23,020 nucleotides of DNA from NCBI GenBank assembly GCA_016762995.1, contig JAESUT010000013.1, positions 2,953 to 25,972 of the forward strand, given 5' to 3'. Every line of letters begins with the position of its first letter. Positions within the stretch are counted from its first letter, which is position 1. The notes under the pieces are model-generated. The model was not told the origin of the DNA. It saw nothing but the letters and a program-made list of their open reading frames with translations, and did no database searches. A program made the position numbers and the translations under genes. Shown here piece by piece: positions 1 to 7,236 of the stretch. The DNA is from Gammaproteobacteria bacterium. GTDB lineage: Bacteria > Pseudomonadota > Gammaproteobacteria > Pseudomonadales > Pseudohongiellaceae.

Positions 1-926
1 TGGCCTTTGATAGTTGCGGCATCGCCCGCAGCGAAGACGAATTCATGGCTGGTTGATTGCAGAAAATCATTCACTTCGATGAAGCCGTCATCGCCAATAG
101 CGAGACCACATTCTTGCGGCCAGGATGCGATGCTGGCTCCGGTTGCGTAAATTATCGAATCGGCTTCAATCAATCGATTGCTGTTGCAATGAATCTTTCC
201 GGCGCCAAATTCGACGACCTCGTGTTCTAGTAATACTTCGATCCCGCGGGTGGCAAGCTCGGCTTTTACGAAATTCCGAACCTTACCGTTATGAGTTTTA
301 AGCACTTCTGTATCGGCTGTGACAATGCCGATCTCCAGTGGTGAATTGCGGTAACTCTTTATCGAGAGCTCGCGATGAATACGCTGTTGTACGGCAAAGG
401 CGAGCTCTACGCTCGCAGGTCCGCCACCGACTATTAGGAATCGGTAAGGCTTCTTTTTGGAGCCAATGACATCCAGCATGTCGGCATAGATTTTTTGCCA
501 CTCTATGAGGAACCGATCGATGGGCTTTATTCCGATAGCAAACTTTGCTGCTCCTGGAATTTTTATCGCATTCGGCTTTGATCCAATGTTCAATGAAATA
601 AGATCGAAATCGATTGTCGGCCTGCCTTCGCAATGAATGATCTTCTGTTCAAAATCAATGCGCGTGATTTCACTTTGAATCAGTCGTGCCCCTGCAAATT
701 GCGCCAAGGGTCGCAGATCGATATGGATATCGTCGTATTCATAGATGCCACTGATGTGTCCGGGCAGAGAGCCGGAATAAGGTGTTTCTATGTCCCGGCT
801 GATCAGGGTGAGGCCAAGCCCAGGAACCGGATTCATGCCGAATTGCTTTAGCACCGCCAGATGGCTGTGGCCACCGCCGACCAAAACCAATTGTTTGACG
901 ATAGGACTGTTAGTGTTTGATTTCAT
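1..926 (-). CDS. FAD-dependent NDH-2-like oxidoreductase, N-terminal part, of the type fused to selenide, water dikinase (SelD); truncated by window edge
   Basis: I translated this frame by hand: 308 codons are open from an ATG at 926 down to the left edge. The residues show two dinucleotide-binding turns, VGGGHSH at 16-22 and VGGGPASVE at 166-174, and the late FAD motif FVFAAGDAA near 296-304. This is the layout of the pyridine nucleotide-disulfide oxidoreductase fold. The opening stretch (GGGHSHLAVLKQFG, then TPYSGSLPGHISGIY at 48-62, then the HIDLRPLAQFAGA block) is characteristic, from memory, of bifunctional NADH dehydrogenase-like/SelD proteins, in which a C-terminal selenophosphate synthetase follows. 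The SelD half would lie outside the window, so the fusion is inferred, not seen. In such proteins the FAD domain is thought to supply reduced selenium for selenophosphate synthesis. The gene is divergent from the YceI gene across a 286-bp spacer with palindromes. Confidence 0.8.
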   Translation of the reverse strand, partial: MKSNTNSPIVKQLVLVGGGHSHLAVLKQFGMNPVPGLGLTLISRDIETPYSGSLPGHISGIYEYDDIHIDLRPLAQFAGARLIQSEITRIDFEQKIIHCEGRPTIDFDLISLNIGSKPNAIKIPGAAKFAIGIKPIDRFLIEWQKIYADMLDVIGSKKKPYRFLIVGGGPASVELAFAVQQRIHRELSIKSYRNSPLEIGIVTADTEVLKTHNGKVRNFVKAELATRGIEVLLEHEVVEFGAGKIHCNSNRLIEADSIIYATGASIASWPQECGLAIGDDGFIEVNDFLQSTSHEFVFAAGDAATIKG

Positions 927-1018
927 GTTTGACTATGTATTGCCTGAATCAAATGGAAAAGCCTGTTGTTCTTCATTGAGCTGAATCGACGGCGCGGAGA
1001 AACCGATTCTAACTGCTA

Positions 1019-1065
1019 GAGCACAGTGCTCAAAGCGGTATTAAGCATACTGTGAACACAGTATG
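1019..1065. promoter_or_regulatory. Two adjacent palindromes in the divergent spacer (operator candidates)
   Basis: 1019-1031 reads GAGCACAGTGCTC, six-base arms around one base. 1046-1065 reads CATACTGTGAACACAGTATG, perfect nine-base arms around AA. Both contain CACAGT. No T-run follows, so terminators are unlikely. The position 93-139 bases upstream of the minus-strand oxidoreductase and about 150 upstream of YceI suits a dimeric repressor or activator site. I could not match either to a known regulator: the spacing is too short for a LexA CTGT-N8-ACAG box and does not fit CRP. The rest of 927-1212 holds no gene that I can see. Confidence 0.5.
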
Positions 1066-1212
1066 ACCGTGAGATTGGATATTTCTTCAACTTTGATAGT
1101 CACTAGTCAGTATTTTGCAGTAAGCTAGGCAGCCTTTGAAGTTGACCTCGTAGGCTGTCCTAGTCGCGTTTGGGTCAAGAAATTTTGTTTAAAAAATAGT
1201 AGGAGTGTAAGA

Positions 1213-1806
1213 ATGATCTCGAAATCACTACAGACTAGGCTCGCCGCTCTGTCAGTTGCAGTTTTATTTTCCGGTGTAGCACAGGCCCACTGGTCGCTAG
1301 ACAATGATGCTTCCAGCCTTAGCTTCATCACTGTGAAGGCGGAACACGTAGCCGAGGTGCATACCTTCGACACTCTTTCGGGCACAATTGGTGATTCTGG
1401 TGCTGTCGAGATCACCATCGAGTTGGCTAGCGTGAACACCATGATCTCCATTCGAAACGAGCGCATGCAAGAAATGCTGTTCGAGACGAGTCTGTTTCCA
1501 GATGCCACTATCAGTGGAACGATTAACCTCGATGCATTAACGGAGATGGATGCGGGTGACTCTGTGGCTAGACAGATCGACTTTGAACTGTCTCTGCATG
1601 GTCAGATTGTTGCTTTAGAGGCAGATGTTCAGATTACACGAACTGGCGAGGGCGCTATCGTCTCAACGCTGAAGCCACTCATTGTTATGGCAGACTCATT
1701 CTCCCTAGTAGCGGGTGTCGAGAAGCTGCGTGAAGTAGCTGGACTGCCTAGCATTAGCCGTGCGGTTCCTGTGAGTTTTACGGTAGTGTTCAAACAAGGG
1801 CACTAG
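1213..1806 (+). CDS. YceI family periplasmic protein (lipocalin-like)
   Basis: The 197-residue product starts with a Sec signal peptide (residues 1-25, cleavage after AQA). It then follows the YceI pattern: WSLD near the mature N-terminus, a K-A-E-H-V-A-E-V-H-x-F motif, a variant of the family K-H-x-x-x-x-x-F signature, and the downstream SVNTMISIRNERMQEMLFE block followed by FPDATISG. YceI proteins form a beta-barrel that binds polyisoprenoid-like ligands in the periplasm. The ligand here is unknown. An AGGAG ribosome-binding site at 1201-1205 with a seven-base gap supports the ATG at 1213. The gene is monocistronic and ends at a strong terminator. It converges on the TonB receptor gene. Confidence 0.85.
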   Translation: MISKSLQTRLAALSVAVLFSGVAQAHWSLDNDASSLSFITVKAEHVAEVHTFDTLSGTIGDSGAVEITIELASVNTMISIRNERMQEMLFETSLFPDATISGTINLDALTEMDAGDSVARQIDFELSLHGQIVALEADVQITRTGEGAIVSTLKPLIVMADSFSLVAGVEKLREVAGLPSISRAVPVSFTVVFKQGH

Positions 1807-1830
1807 CAGCAGCGCTAGCGCTTTTAAAGA

Positions 1831-1861
1831 AAGCCCGCCAGCGACGTTGGCGGGCTTTTTT
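1831..1861 (+). terminator. Rho-independent terminator between convergent genes
   Basis: A ten-base perfect stem, AAGCCCGCCA at 1831-1840 and TGGCGGGCTT at 1848-1857, surrounds a seven-base loop and runs into six T residues (1856-1861). It begins 25 bases after the YceI stop codon. The minus strand has a weaker T-rich tail (TTCTTT), so the same hairpin may also end transcription of the TonB receptor gene, whose stop is at 1875. Confidence 0.9.
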
Positions 1862-1874
1862 CATGGTTGTTGTT

Positions 1875-3917
1875 CTAGAAGCGGTACTTTAAGAGTAGTC
1901 GAATGTGGCGCGGATTTGAGGGATGGAAATGAATGTCCTCTACTCCGCTTGTCTCAGCGGCTAGCTGTGACTCGAAGAAGTAGGCGATGTCATCGTCTTT
2001 TGCATCCAATAAGTTTAGAACGTCGATGCCGATCTCCCAATTATTGAACTTATAGGACACGCCGGCATGTACGAGCGTTGAACCGTCCTTTTGTACGGAT
2101 TCGTCCTCGGTTAGTGCGGCATCACTGAAGTGACGAACACGCAGGCTAGCGGTAAGGCCGTTATTGCCTACGTGGGTTAGGCCCGCAGCCAGAACTTCCT
2201 CGTGTGCATCGGTAATGCTGTCGGCATTCGAGGGTAGTCCACGAAAGTGACCGCTGGTTTTCGCCGCACTGAAATCGAAGACCCAGTTCTCGTTTATCTC
2301 CCAGAAGGAATTGATTTCGACACCGCTGCGGCTAGTTGGATCGCTAGGCTCAGTAGTTCCGGCATCGCCAACGAATACCAGTTCTGAGTCTGTGCGTAGC
2401 TCGAACGCAGCGATAGCGATATTAAATCCGTTTAGCGTGTCGTAGCGAAAGCCGATTTCGCTACCCTTGCCCTCGACTAGAACATCTTGTGCCTCTGTGG
2501 GGTTCCCGGTAACAGGATCTACGGTATTGACTGCGGCGCGTACATCATTGGAGTGGAAGCCGTGGCCGTAGTTTAGGTAGGCCTCGAAATTCTCGGTTAC
2601 GCGATAGGCGAGCCCGATATTCGGCTGCCAGAGTGAGTCGTGGTCGCTGCCAGAATTGCCTGGGCGCAGTGCGTCGACTTTGAAATCATAGTAATCAACC
2701 CGCACGCCGATTGTGGCACGCAGTTTGTTGGTCAAGGATATCTGTGACTCGGCGAACAAGCCTGCGCTAAATTCCTCTGCCTCGTCTTCTCGTACGCTGC
2801 TGACGCGGCGTCTACTAATCGTGTTGAAGAGGTTTAGCTCGTTGACATCATCAAACCGGATGTCGATGCCGACAGTTTGAGTGCTAGGCAGGCCGAATAA
2901 TTCTGATTCACTTACCTTCCGTAGTGAGCCGCCGAACAGGCGCCGTTCATCTTCTTGCTCAAACTCGTCTCCGTCTGCTGGGTTGTTGAGAAAGTAGGTC
3001 GGGTTGTTGATCAGGCTCACATAGTAGGAGCTTGCATATAAATTGAGATCCCAACTATTGATTTCAAAGTTGCCAGTCAGCGAGTATCTATGCGACTTAC
3101 CACCCAGATCAGGGTCGATAAACCCAAAACGGGAGATAAGGCCGCTATCTACGGCGCGTTGTGGCACCTGATTCGTTGAGACCCATTGGGAGTCATAGGC
3201 GGAGAAGGTGATGCGGCTAGGTATGTCAGCTATGATTCCAGTGTACTTGAGTAGACCATTGTATTTGCGTACATCCTGATCCAAGTCGAAATGGCCATTG
3301 GAGCGATGGTGCTCGAAGGCGGCGAGCAGGCTGCCGTTTTCCAGCTGAAAGGAACTTGCCGTCACTAGCCGGATTTCGTCTTCTGAGCCGAAGGTAATCT
3401 CCGTAAAATTCTCAGCTAGAGCATCGTAGGTCTTCATAGAGTTGGAGCCAGCTAAGGAAAAGTCTCCCGTGTCTGCAAAGTAGGGGCCCTTCTGGAAATC
3501 TATTCTCTCGATGATCTCTGGAATGATGAAATTCAGATCCATGTAGCCTTGGGCGTGGGCATGGGTGCGAAAATTAACCGGCATGCCATCGAAGTAGGTA
3601 GAGAAATCGGAGCCATGATCGAGGTTGATGCCGCGCAGGAAATACTGATTCGCCTTGCCGGGGCCACTGTGCTGAGTGGCGATCATGCCAGGCACGACCT
3701 CGACCAGTTCGGCAACGCGTGACAGCGGCCGAGTCGAGAAGTCGCTATAGCCAACTACGCCTTTAGATGCGGAATTGGCATTGCCTAGCAATTGTAGCGA
3801 GCGCCCCCAAACGATGACTTCCTCGACCTGTTCAGACTCCTGTGAGTACGTCAGTTGGCTGCCTAGGCAGCAGGCGATGGCGATAGTGATGGTGGGAAAT
3901 TTAATACGCTTTGTCAC
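1875..3917 (-). CDS. TonB-dependent outer-membrane receptor
   Basis: The product of about 680 residues starts at GTG 3917, chosen because the next residues form a signal peptide (TKRIKF, then a hydrophobic stretch ending TYSQE). The frame stays open to a GTG at 4019, but that extension is poorly hydrophobic and lies in a repeat. A TonB-box-like EEVIVWG occurs at about residues 32-38. A plug domain follows, with the ELVEVVPGM, NQYFLRGINLDHG and YFDGMPVN motifs, then a 22-strand-type barrel ending in the aromatic LLLKYRF that is recognised in outer-membrane assembly. The plug carries a His-containing stretch, THAHAQGYMDLNF, that marks a common subfamily of unknown substrate. There is no carboxypeptidase-like N-terminal extension or sigma-signalling domain. 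Substrate is not assignable. Confidence 0.9.
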   Translation of the reverse strand: MTKRIKFPTITIAIACCLGSQLTYSQESEQVEEVIVWGRSLQLLGNANSASKGVVGYSDFSTRPLSRVAELVEVVPGMIATQHSGPGKANQYFLRGINLDHGSDFSTYFDGMPVNFRTHAHAQGYMDLNFIIPEIIERIDFQKGPYFADTGDFSLAGSNSMKTYDALAENFTEITFGSEDEIRLVTASSFQLENGSLLAAFEHHRSNGHFDLDQDVRKYNGLLKYTGIIADIPSRITFSAYDSQWVSTNQVPQRAVDSGLISRFGFIDPDLGGKSHRYSLTGNFEINSWDLNLYASSYYVSLINNPTYFLNNPADGDEFEQEDERRLFGGSLRKVSESELFGLPSTQTVGIDIRFDDVNELNLFNTISRRRVSSVREDEAEEFSAGLFAESQISLTNKLRATIGVRVDYYDFKVDALRPGNSGSDHDSLWQPNIGLAYRVTENFEAYLNYGHGFHSNDVRAAVNTVDPVTGNPTEAQDVLVEGKGSEIGFRYDTLNGFNIAIAAFELRTDSELVFVGDAGTTEPSDPTSRSGVEINSFWEINENWVFDFSAAKTSGHFRGLPSNADSITDAHEEVLAAGLTHVGNNGLTASLRVRHFSDAALTEDESVQKDGSTLVHAGVSYKFNNWEIGIDVLNLLDAKDDDIAYFFESQLAAETSGVEDIHFHPSNPRHIRLLLKYRF

Positions 3918-3951
3918 GGTTCTCTCGTTTCCTTCTACTTGCTCGTTTCTT

Positions 3952-3967
3952 AGGACGGATACGTCCT
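3952..3967 (-). other. Small hairpin in the leader of the TonB receptor gene
   Basis: AGGACG at 3952-3957 and CGTCCT at 3962-3967 form a six-base stem with a GATA loop (plus strand), 35-50 bases upstream of the GTG start at 3917. There is no T-run, so it is not a terminator. It could stabilise or gate the leader RNA. The evidence is structure only. Confidence 0.3.
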
Positions 3968-3998
3968 GATGCTCGAGCCGATTGCTAGATAGGGGGCG

Positions 3999-4053
3999 CA
4001 CAATACGGCAAAAAATCACTCAGAATAAGTGAAGTAACGTTATTTAACGTTAA
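3999..4053 (-). repeat. Dispersed 55-bp repeat, copy A, upstream of the TonB receptor
   Basis: Bases 4004-4053 match 8853-8902 at 44 of 50 positions without gaps, and a CAC three bases further out also matches. The core TAACGTTATTTAACGTTA (4035-4052) is two copies of the self-complementary octamer TAACGTTA, separated by TT. Both copies lie in the same orientation upstream of a minus-strand gene for an exported protein. It may be an operator plus promoter, or a small mobile repeat. It ends exactly where the frame of the transposase remnant opens. Confidence 0.75.
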
Positions 4054-4065
4054 GGAAGGCGAAGA

Positions 4066-4287
4066 TTGGCAGGGCTTCGCTCTGAACCAACCACGCTGGG
4101 TGAAATAGACAATGAAACGTGTGAGAAACGCAAAGGCGTGGTCAAGATCATTGCCTGTGTAGAAGACTCGGTGGTGATTGAGAAGATTCTTAAACACCTT
4201 AAGGAGAAGGCGGGCACGAACAACAACAGAGGTTGGTTGCCACCAGGAAGAGTGCCGCCGTAGATTGGCTTGTTTGCTGTCAGCTAA
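4066..4287 (+). pseudogene. IS91-family transposase remnant (C-terminal tail only)
   Basis: The plus frame reads an IDNETCE motif, then VKIIACVEDSVVIEKIL, then HLKEKA and finally LPPGRVPP. From memory this matches the extreme C-terminus of IS91-type Y2 transposases, normally an IDIETCEHCGG-type zinc ligand pair, VKIIACIEDPVVIEKIL, HLKEKA and a RAPPQ-GLF ending. The second Cys of the zinc pair is lost (CEKR instead of CxxC). An in-frame TAG at 4261-4263 replaces the usual Gln codon, after which the frame continues IGLFAVS to TAA at 4285-4287. The catalytic tyrosines and the rest of the element are missing, so this is a dead fragment. Recognisable similarity starts near 4105. Confidence 0.75.
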
Positions 4288-4543
4288 ATTCTCATATCAT
4301 GTGCAAAAACTTTTTGCCAGGAGAAGGCTGCGAGTCCGTGGGTTGCTTTCTTTTCTTGGTTATTGGGGTGCTCCCTACGTGATATTGTCGCTGAATTAAA
4401 ATATCTATTAAACCGTGGGAGGTTCACTGTGTTCCCTTCGTTTCTACTTCGAGAGCACGTATGTGATCTGACGCAAATCTGCGCTAATATCTTTACGCCG
4501 GTTTTCTCTACAGGCGATCTGATTCAGAGCTGCATGGGATAAT
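4288..4543. other. Intergenic region between transposase remnant and oxidoreductase, with one palindrome
   Basis: No coding region is convincing here. The clearest structure is GCAAAAACTTTTTGC at 4303-4317, a perfect palindrome with seven-base arms around one base, 16 bases after the end of the remnant frame. It could be a relic of the insertion-sequence end or an operator. The promoter of the oxidoreductase must lie in this stretch, but I see no clear -35/-10 pair. Confidence 0.4.
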
Positions 4544-5755
4544 ATGAGTCGCAGAAAATTTTTAGTTGGCATCGGTGGCATGGCCATCGCCTCGACATCC
4601 GGAATTCTTCTGGCAGGACGCTCGCGCCTCACTGTGGGCGTCATCGGGGGCGGCATCATGGGCGCTTCGATTGCCTTACACCTTGCTCAGGCCGGAGCCG
4701 ACGTCATCGTATTCGAAAAAACGGCAATTGCCAGCGGCGCTACCAGCAAATCCTTTGCCTGGCTGAATGCATTCAGTGATGACTCACACTACCGAGATCT
4801 GAGGTTGCAGGGCCTACTGGCTTATCAGCAACTACAGAAGCAGATGCAGTTGGATATCACTTGGGGCGGCAGCCTGCTGTGGAAGCATCAACCTGAGGCC
4901 GCAGCAAAACTAAGTGAACGCGCGCAAAGACTGAATCAGGCCGGCTATAGGATGAACGTTCTGGGGCCGCAGGAGTTTTCTGAGCTAGCGCCAAATCTTG
5001 CGCCCGGCGCATTTGAAACCGCCGTCTATGCCGGCCTAGATGGACATCTCGATCCGGTTCAAGTGACCAATAAATTTATCGATCAAGCCAGGAAATTTGG
5101 CGCCCGCGTGCTCTATCCCTGTGAGGTGACCGATCTGAAATTTTCTGGCAAGCGCCTGACCGGTGTTGCCACTACCAGTGGAGAGTACTCCCTGGACCGA
5201 CTGGTGATCGCGGCGGGTGTCGACACGCCGGGCCTGGCAGCAAAGATCGGCTATGTTACGCCACTGAAACATGCGCCAGGAATTCTTGCCCATAGTGTGC
5301 CTCTACGCCCCCTTATTCGAACCGTAGTCGAGCAGCTACCGGTCTCCTTCAAACAAACCTCAAGCGGCAGTATTGTCGGTACAGACAGTTACTATGCGCC
5401 GGAGATTCCCGCCCATCGTAATATTCTGCAGGAGCCTCAGGATTTTCCCAATGAGGAGCTGCGTAGCATACACGGCAGACGAATCCTGGATAGGATTACG
5501 ACTATGCTGCCGGGAGCGCGTGGTGTAGGTCTGCAAGGGTTGACTCTAGGATTCCGGCCGCTGCCCGAAGATGGTTTTCCCATCGTCGGCTATCTTCCAG
5601 GATCCGACGATGTCTATATGGCCGTCACCCACAGCGGTGTTACCCTAGCCGCCATCATGGGCGAGATAATTGGTCGCGAAATCCTCGCTGATGTAACGCT
5701 CGACGCCTTCGCACCCTATAGGCCGCAGCGATTTATAAATGCTAGGGGGCACTGA
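4544..5755 (+). CDS. FAD-dependent oxidoreductase, D-amino-acid oxidase/dehydrogenase (DAO) superfamily, with Tat-like N-terminus
   Basis: The product has 403 residues. Residues 2-8, SRRKFLV, followed by a glycine-rich hydrophobic stretch to about residue 24, resemble a twin-arginine export signal. The Rossmann motif is GGGIMG at 35-40, with the acidic end of the second strand at E58. The C-terminal part carries FRPLPEDGFPIVG and a later VTHSGVTLAA segment, typical of DAO enzymes such as DadA-like dehydrogenases and glycine/sarcosine oxidases. It probably oxidises an amine or amino acid at or across the inner membrane, but the substrate cannot be read from sequence. The start at 4544 has a weak GGGA upstream. 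The last codons and stop lie inside a palindromic repeat that begins at 5750, so the C-terminus may have been reshaped by the insertion of that repeat. Confidence 0.82.
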   Translation: MSRRKFLVGIGGMAIASTSGILLAGRSRLTVGVIGGGIMGASIALHLAQAGADVIVFEKTAIASGATSKSFAWLNAFSDDSHYRDLRLQGLLAYQQLQKQMQLDITWGGSLLWKHQPEAAAKLSERAQRLNQAGYRMNVLGPQEFSELAPNLAPGAFETAVYAGLDGHLDPVQVTNKFIDQARKFGARVLYPCEVTDLKFSGKRLTGVATTSGEYSLDRLVIAAGVDTPGLAAKIGYVTPLKHAPGILAHSVPLRPLIRTVVEQLPVSFKQTSSGSIVGTDSYYAPEIPAHRNILQEPQDFPNEELRSIHGRRILDRITTMLPGARGVGLQGLTLGFRPLPEDGFPIVGYLPGSDDVYMAVTHSGVTLAAIMGEIIGREILADVTLDAFAPYRPQRFINARGH

Positions 5756-5820
5756 TAATTTAGTAACTAAGCAAGTACATTGTGCTTGCGAAAATTTCTT
5801 AAGTTACCAAACAATCAGTG
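5750..5820. repeat. Palindromic ~70-bp repeat, copy 1 (left edge of AT-rich island)
   Basis: The element starts CACTGATAATTTAGTAAC and ends in GTTACCAAACAATCAGTG. The two ends are inverted copies at 15 of 18 positions. The interior has a second inverted repeat (GCAAGTAC / GTGCTTGC). G-rich bases sit just outside each CACTGA when read inward. Its ends match those of 7781-7849. It overlaps the stop codon of the preceding gene (TGA 5753-5755). This is the pattern of REP/BIME-type or MITE-type elements. No transposase is visible nearby for it. Confidence 0.75.
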
Positions 5821-5869
5821 GCTCCTTCTCTTCACTAAGTACTGTGTAATATAGAAAGGGATTGACGAT

Positions 5870-7033
5870 ATGAAGATACTAAAAAATATTGCCGTTGTAT
5901 CAATTGCTTTTGTAATCTCAATGGCAGCAGCAAATGCTGATAATGCCGCGTGGGATAGTGTTGCAGAAAAAATGAAAGAGAGTTTTGGGGCATTGGGTAC
6001 TGTCGGCAGCAGTCTATACTATATTGCGAATGGTGAAACCAAAGGGTCTTTGCACTTGGGTTATGCCGATAAAGAAACAGATCGAATGGTTGATGAAAAT
6101 ACTATTTTTCATTGGGGCTCCATTACAAAAACATTCACGGGGATTGCTTTAATGCAATTGGTTGAAGAGGGCAAAGTAGCTCTTTCAGACCCAATCGTGA
6201 AATATTTACCAGAGCTTAGAAAAGTACATAATCCATATGGTTCGATGGAGGAAGTAACTCTGCAAATGCTACTAAGTCATACATCAGGGTTTAGGAATCC
6301 TTCTTTTCCCTGGTCTGATGATGAAGACTGGCAACCATTCCAGCCGCCGCAGTGGATGCAGATTGAAGCAATGCTTCCTTACACTAAATTACTATTCAAG
6401 CCTGGGTCAGAGTATTCATACTCAAATCCAGCGTTTATTTTTATCGCGCGGGTTGTAGAAGAGGTTACTGGCGAAGACATCGAAATTTATATTCAAAAAA
6501 ATATTTTCTCTCCTTTAGAGATGCATAGAAGCTACTTTGATATTACGCCGCGCCATCTTCTGAAGTATAGATCCAATAATTATTGGGTTGAAGGCGGTAT
6601 TGCAATAGAACAAGGTCTTGATTTTGATACAGGTATCACCAAGGCAAACGGGGCATTGAACTCTCCTATGCTTGACATGATTAAGTATTCGAATTTTCTA
6701 CTGGGAATTGGAAATGCCGATGCTTATGAAGGCATTCTAAAACGTAAAACACTTGAAAGTATGTGGTTGCCAGTTATCGATGCTGAAAGAAATGACACCT
6801 ATACAACACAACTAGGAACTAGTTTTTTCCTTCTTGACTTTAAAGATGGCGGCAACCATCTTATTGGTCACACAGGCAGCCAAGCGGCGTTTCTTGCAAC
6901 ATTCTATATTCACCTAGAATCAAATTCATCTGTGATTATAGCTACCAATAGTCGGCTAAGAGGAGAGGCTCGTTCAAAAAGCTTGATCAGTGAAACATCA
7001 AAGCATGTTTTTGATGTATTGTTCGAACAATAA
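5870..7033 (+). CDS. Serine hydrolase of the beta-lactamase/penicillin-binding (class C-like) family, exported
   Basis: The product has 387 residues, with a Sec signal peptide (about 1-23, cleavage after ANA). The family motifs are in order: SITK at 84-87 (nucleophile S84, K87), YSN at 184-186, and HTG at 334-336 in place of KTG. LLSHTSGF at 134-141 is a further hallmark. HTG and this layout are common in EstB-type esterases and D-aminopeptidase-like proteins, so a true antibiotic-degrading activity should not be assumed. AAAGGGA before the ATG serves as ribosome-binding site. Codons are AT-rich: hand counts of three 60-base lines gave 28, 25 and 16 G+C, against 36 in a line of the preceding gene. 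With the flanking repeats, this suggests acquisition by transfer. Confidence 0.85.
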   Translation: MKILKNIAVVSIAFVISMAAANADNAAWDSVAEKMKESFGALGTVGSSLYYIANGETKGSLHLGYADKETDRMVDENTIFHWGSITKTFTGIALMQLVEEGKVALSDPIVKYLPELRKVHNPYGSMEEVTLQMLLSHTSGFRNPSFPWSDDEDWQPFQPPQWMQIEAMLPYTKLLFKPGSEYSYSNPAFIFIARVVEEVTGEDIEIYIQKNIFSPLEMHRSYFDITPRHLLKYRSNNYWVEGGIAIEQGLDFDTGITKANGALNSPMLDMIKYSNFLLGIGNADAYEGILKRKTLESMWLPVIDAERNDTYTTQLGTSFFLLDFKDGGNHLIGHTGSQAAFLATFYIHLESNSSVIIATNSRLRGEARSKSLISETSKHVFDVLFEQ

Positions 7034-7128
7034 GTATTTTAGAAAAATAGTAGAGGGTAAAGCGGGTAATTTTTCCTAATCTAATTCGTAGCTCTACTTC
7101 ATCTGCTTCCTGCCGCCGTGCTCCAGCC

Positions 7129-7236
7129 AATACTCCAATAATTTCCCTCATGATAGGGAGGCTCATAGATCATCTGTCCTTCCTCCATGTGCAGCAATGA
7201 GGGAGGCAGTATTCCTTAGCCTTTGCCTGGCAAAGG
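7129..7236. other. Nested stem structure plus perfect palindrome in the spacer between convergent genes
   Basis: The 261-bp spacer 7034-7294 holds no gene. It contains nested inverted repeats: AATACT 7129-7134 with AGTATT 7208-7213; TCCCTCAT 7144-7151 with ATGAGGGA 7197-7204; GGAGG 7157-7161 with CCTCC 7182-7186; and AGAT 7167-7170 with ATCT 7172-7175. Just beyond, CCTTTGCC and GGCAAAGG (7220-7236) form a palindrome around one base. The nesting would fold as one arm with side loops, in DNA or RNA. No T-run follows the stems. Integron attC core sites were looked for and not found. Confidence 0.55.

Noticed and set aside
298..633. Open frame of 111 codons on the minus strand
   Set aside because: It is out of frame with, and inside, the well-supported oxidoreductase frame 1-926, and its residues resemble no family.
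1046..1065. LexA or CRP box
   Set aside because: The spacing between half-sites (CTGT and ACAG separated by four) does not match LexA, and the CRP half-sites TGTGA/TCACA are not present together.
3918..4019. N-terminal extension of the TonB receptor to a GTG at 4019
   Set aside because: The extra 34 residues would place a polar stretch before the signal peptide and would lie partly inside the dispersed repeat.
4178..4399. 73-codon plus-strand open frame
   Set aside because: It overlaps the transposase remnant in another frame and is arginine-rich by chance, with no family resemblance.
5870..7033. Antibiotic-resistance beta-lactamase
   Set aside because: The third motif is HTG instead of KTG and the overall pattern matches esterase/peptidase-type relatives, so a resistance function is not supported by sequence alone.
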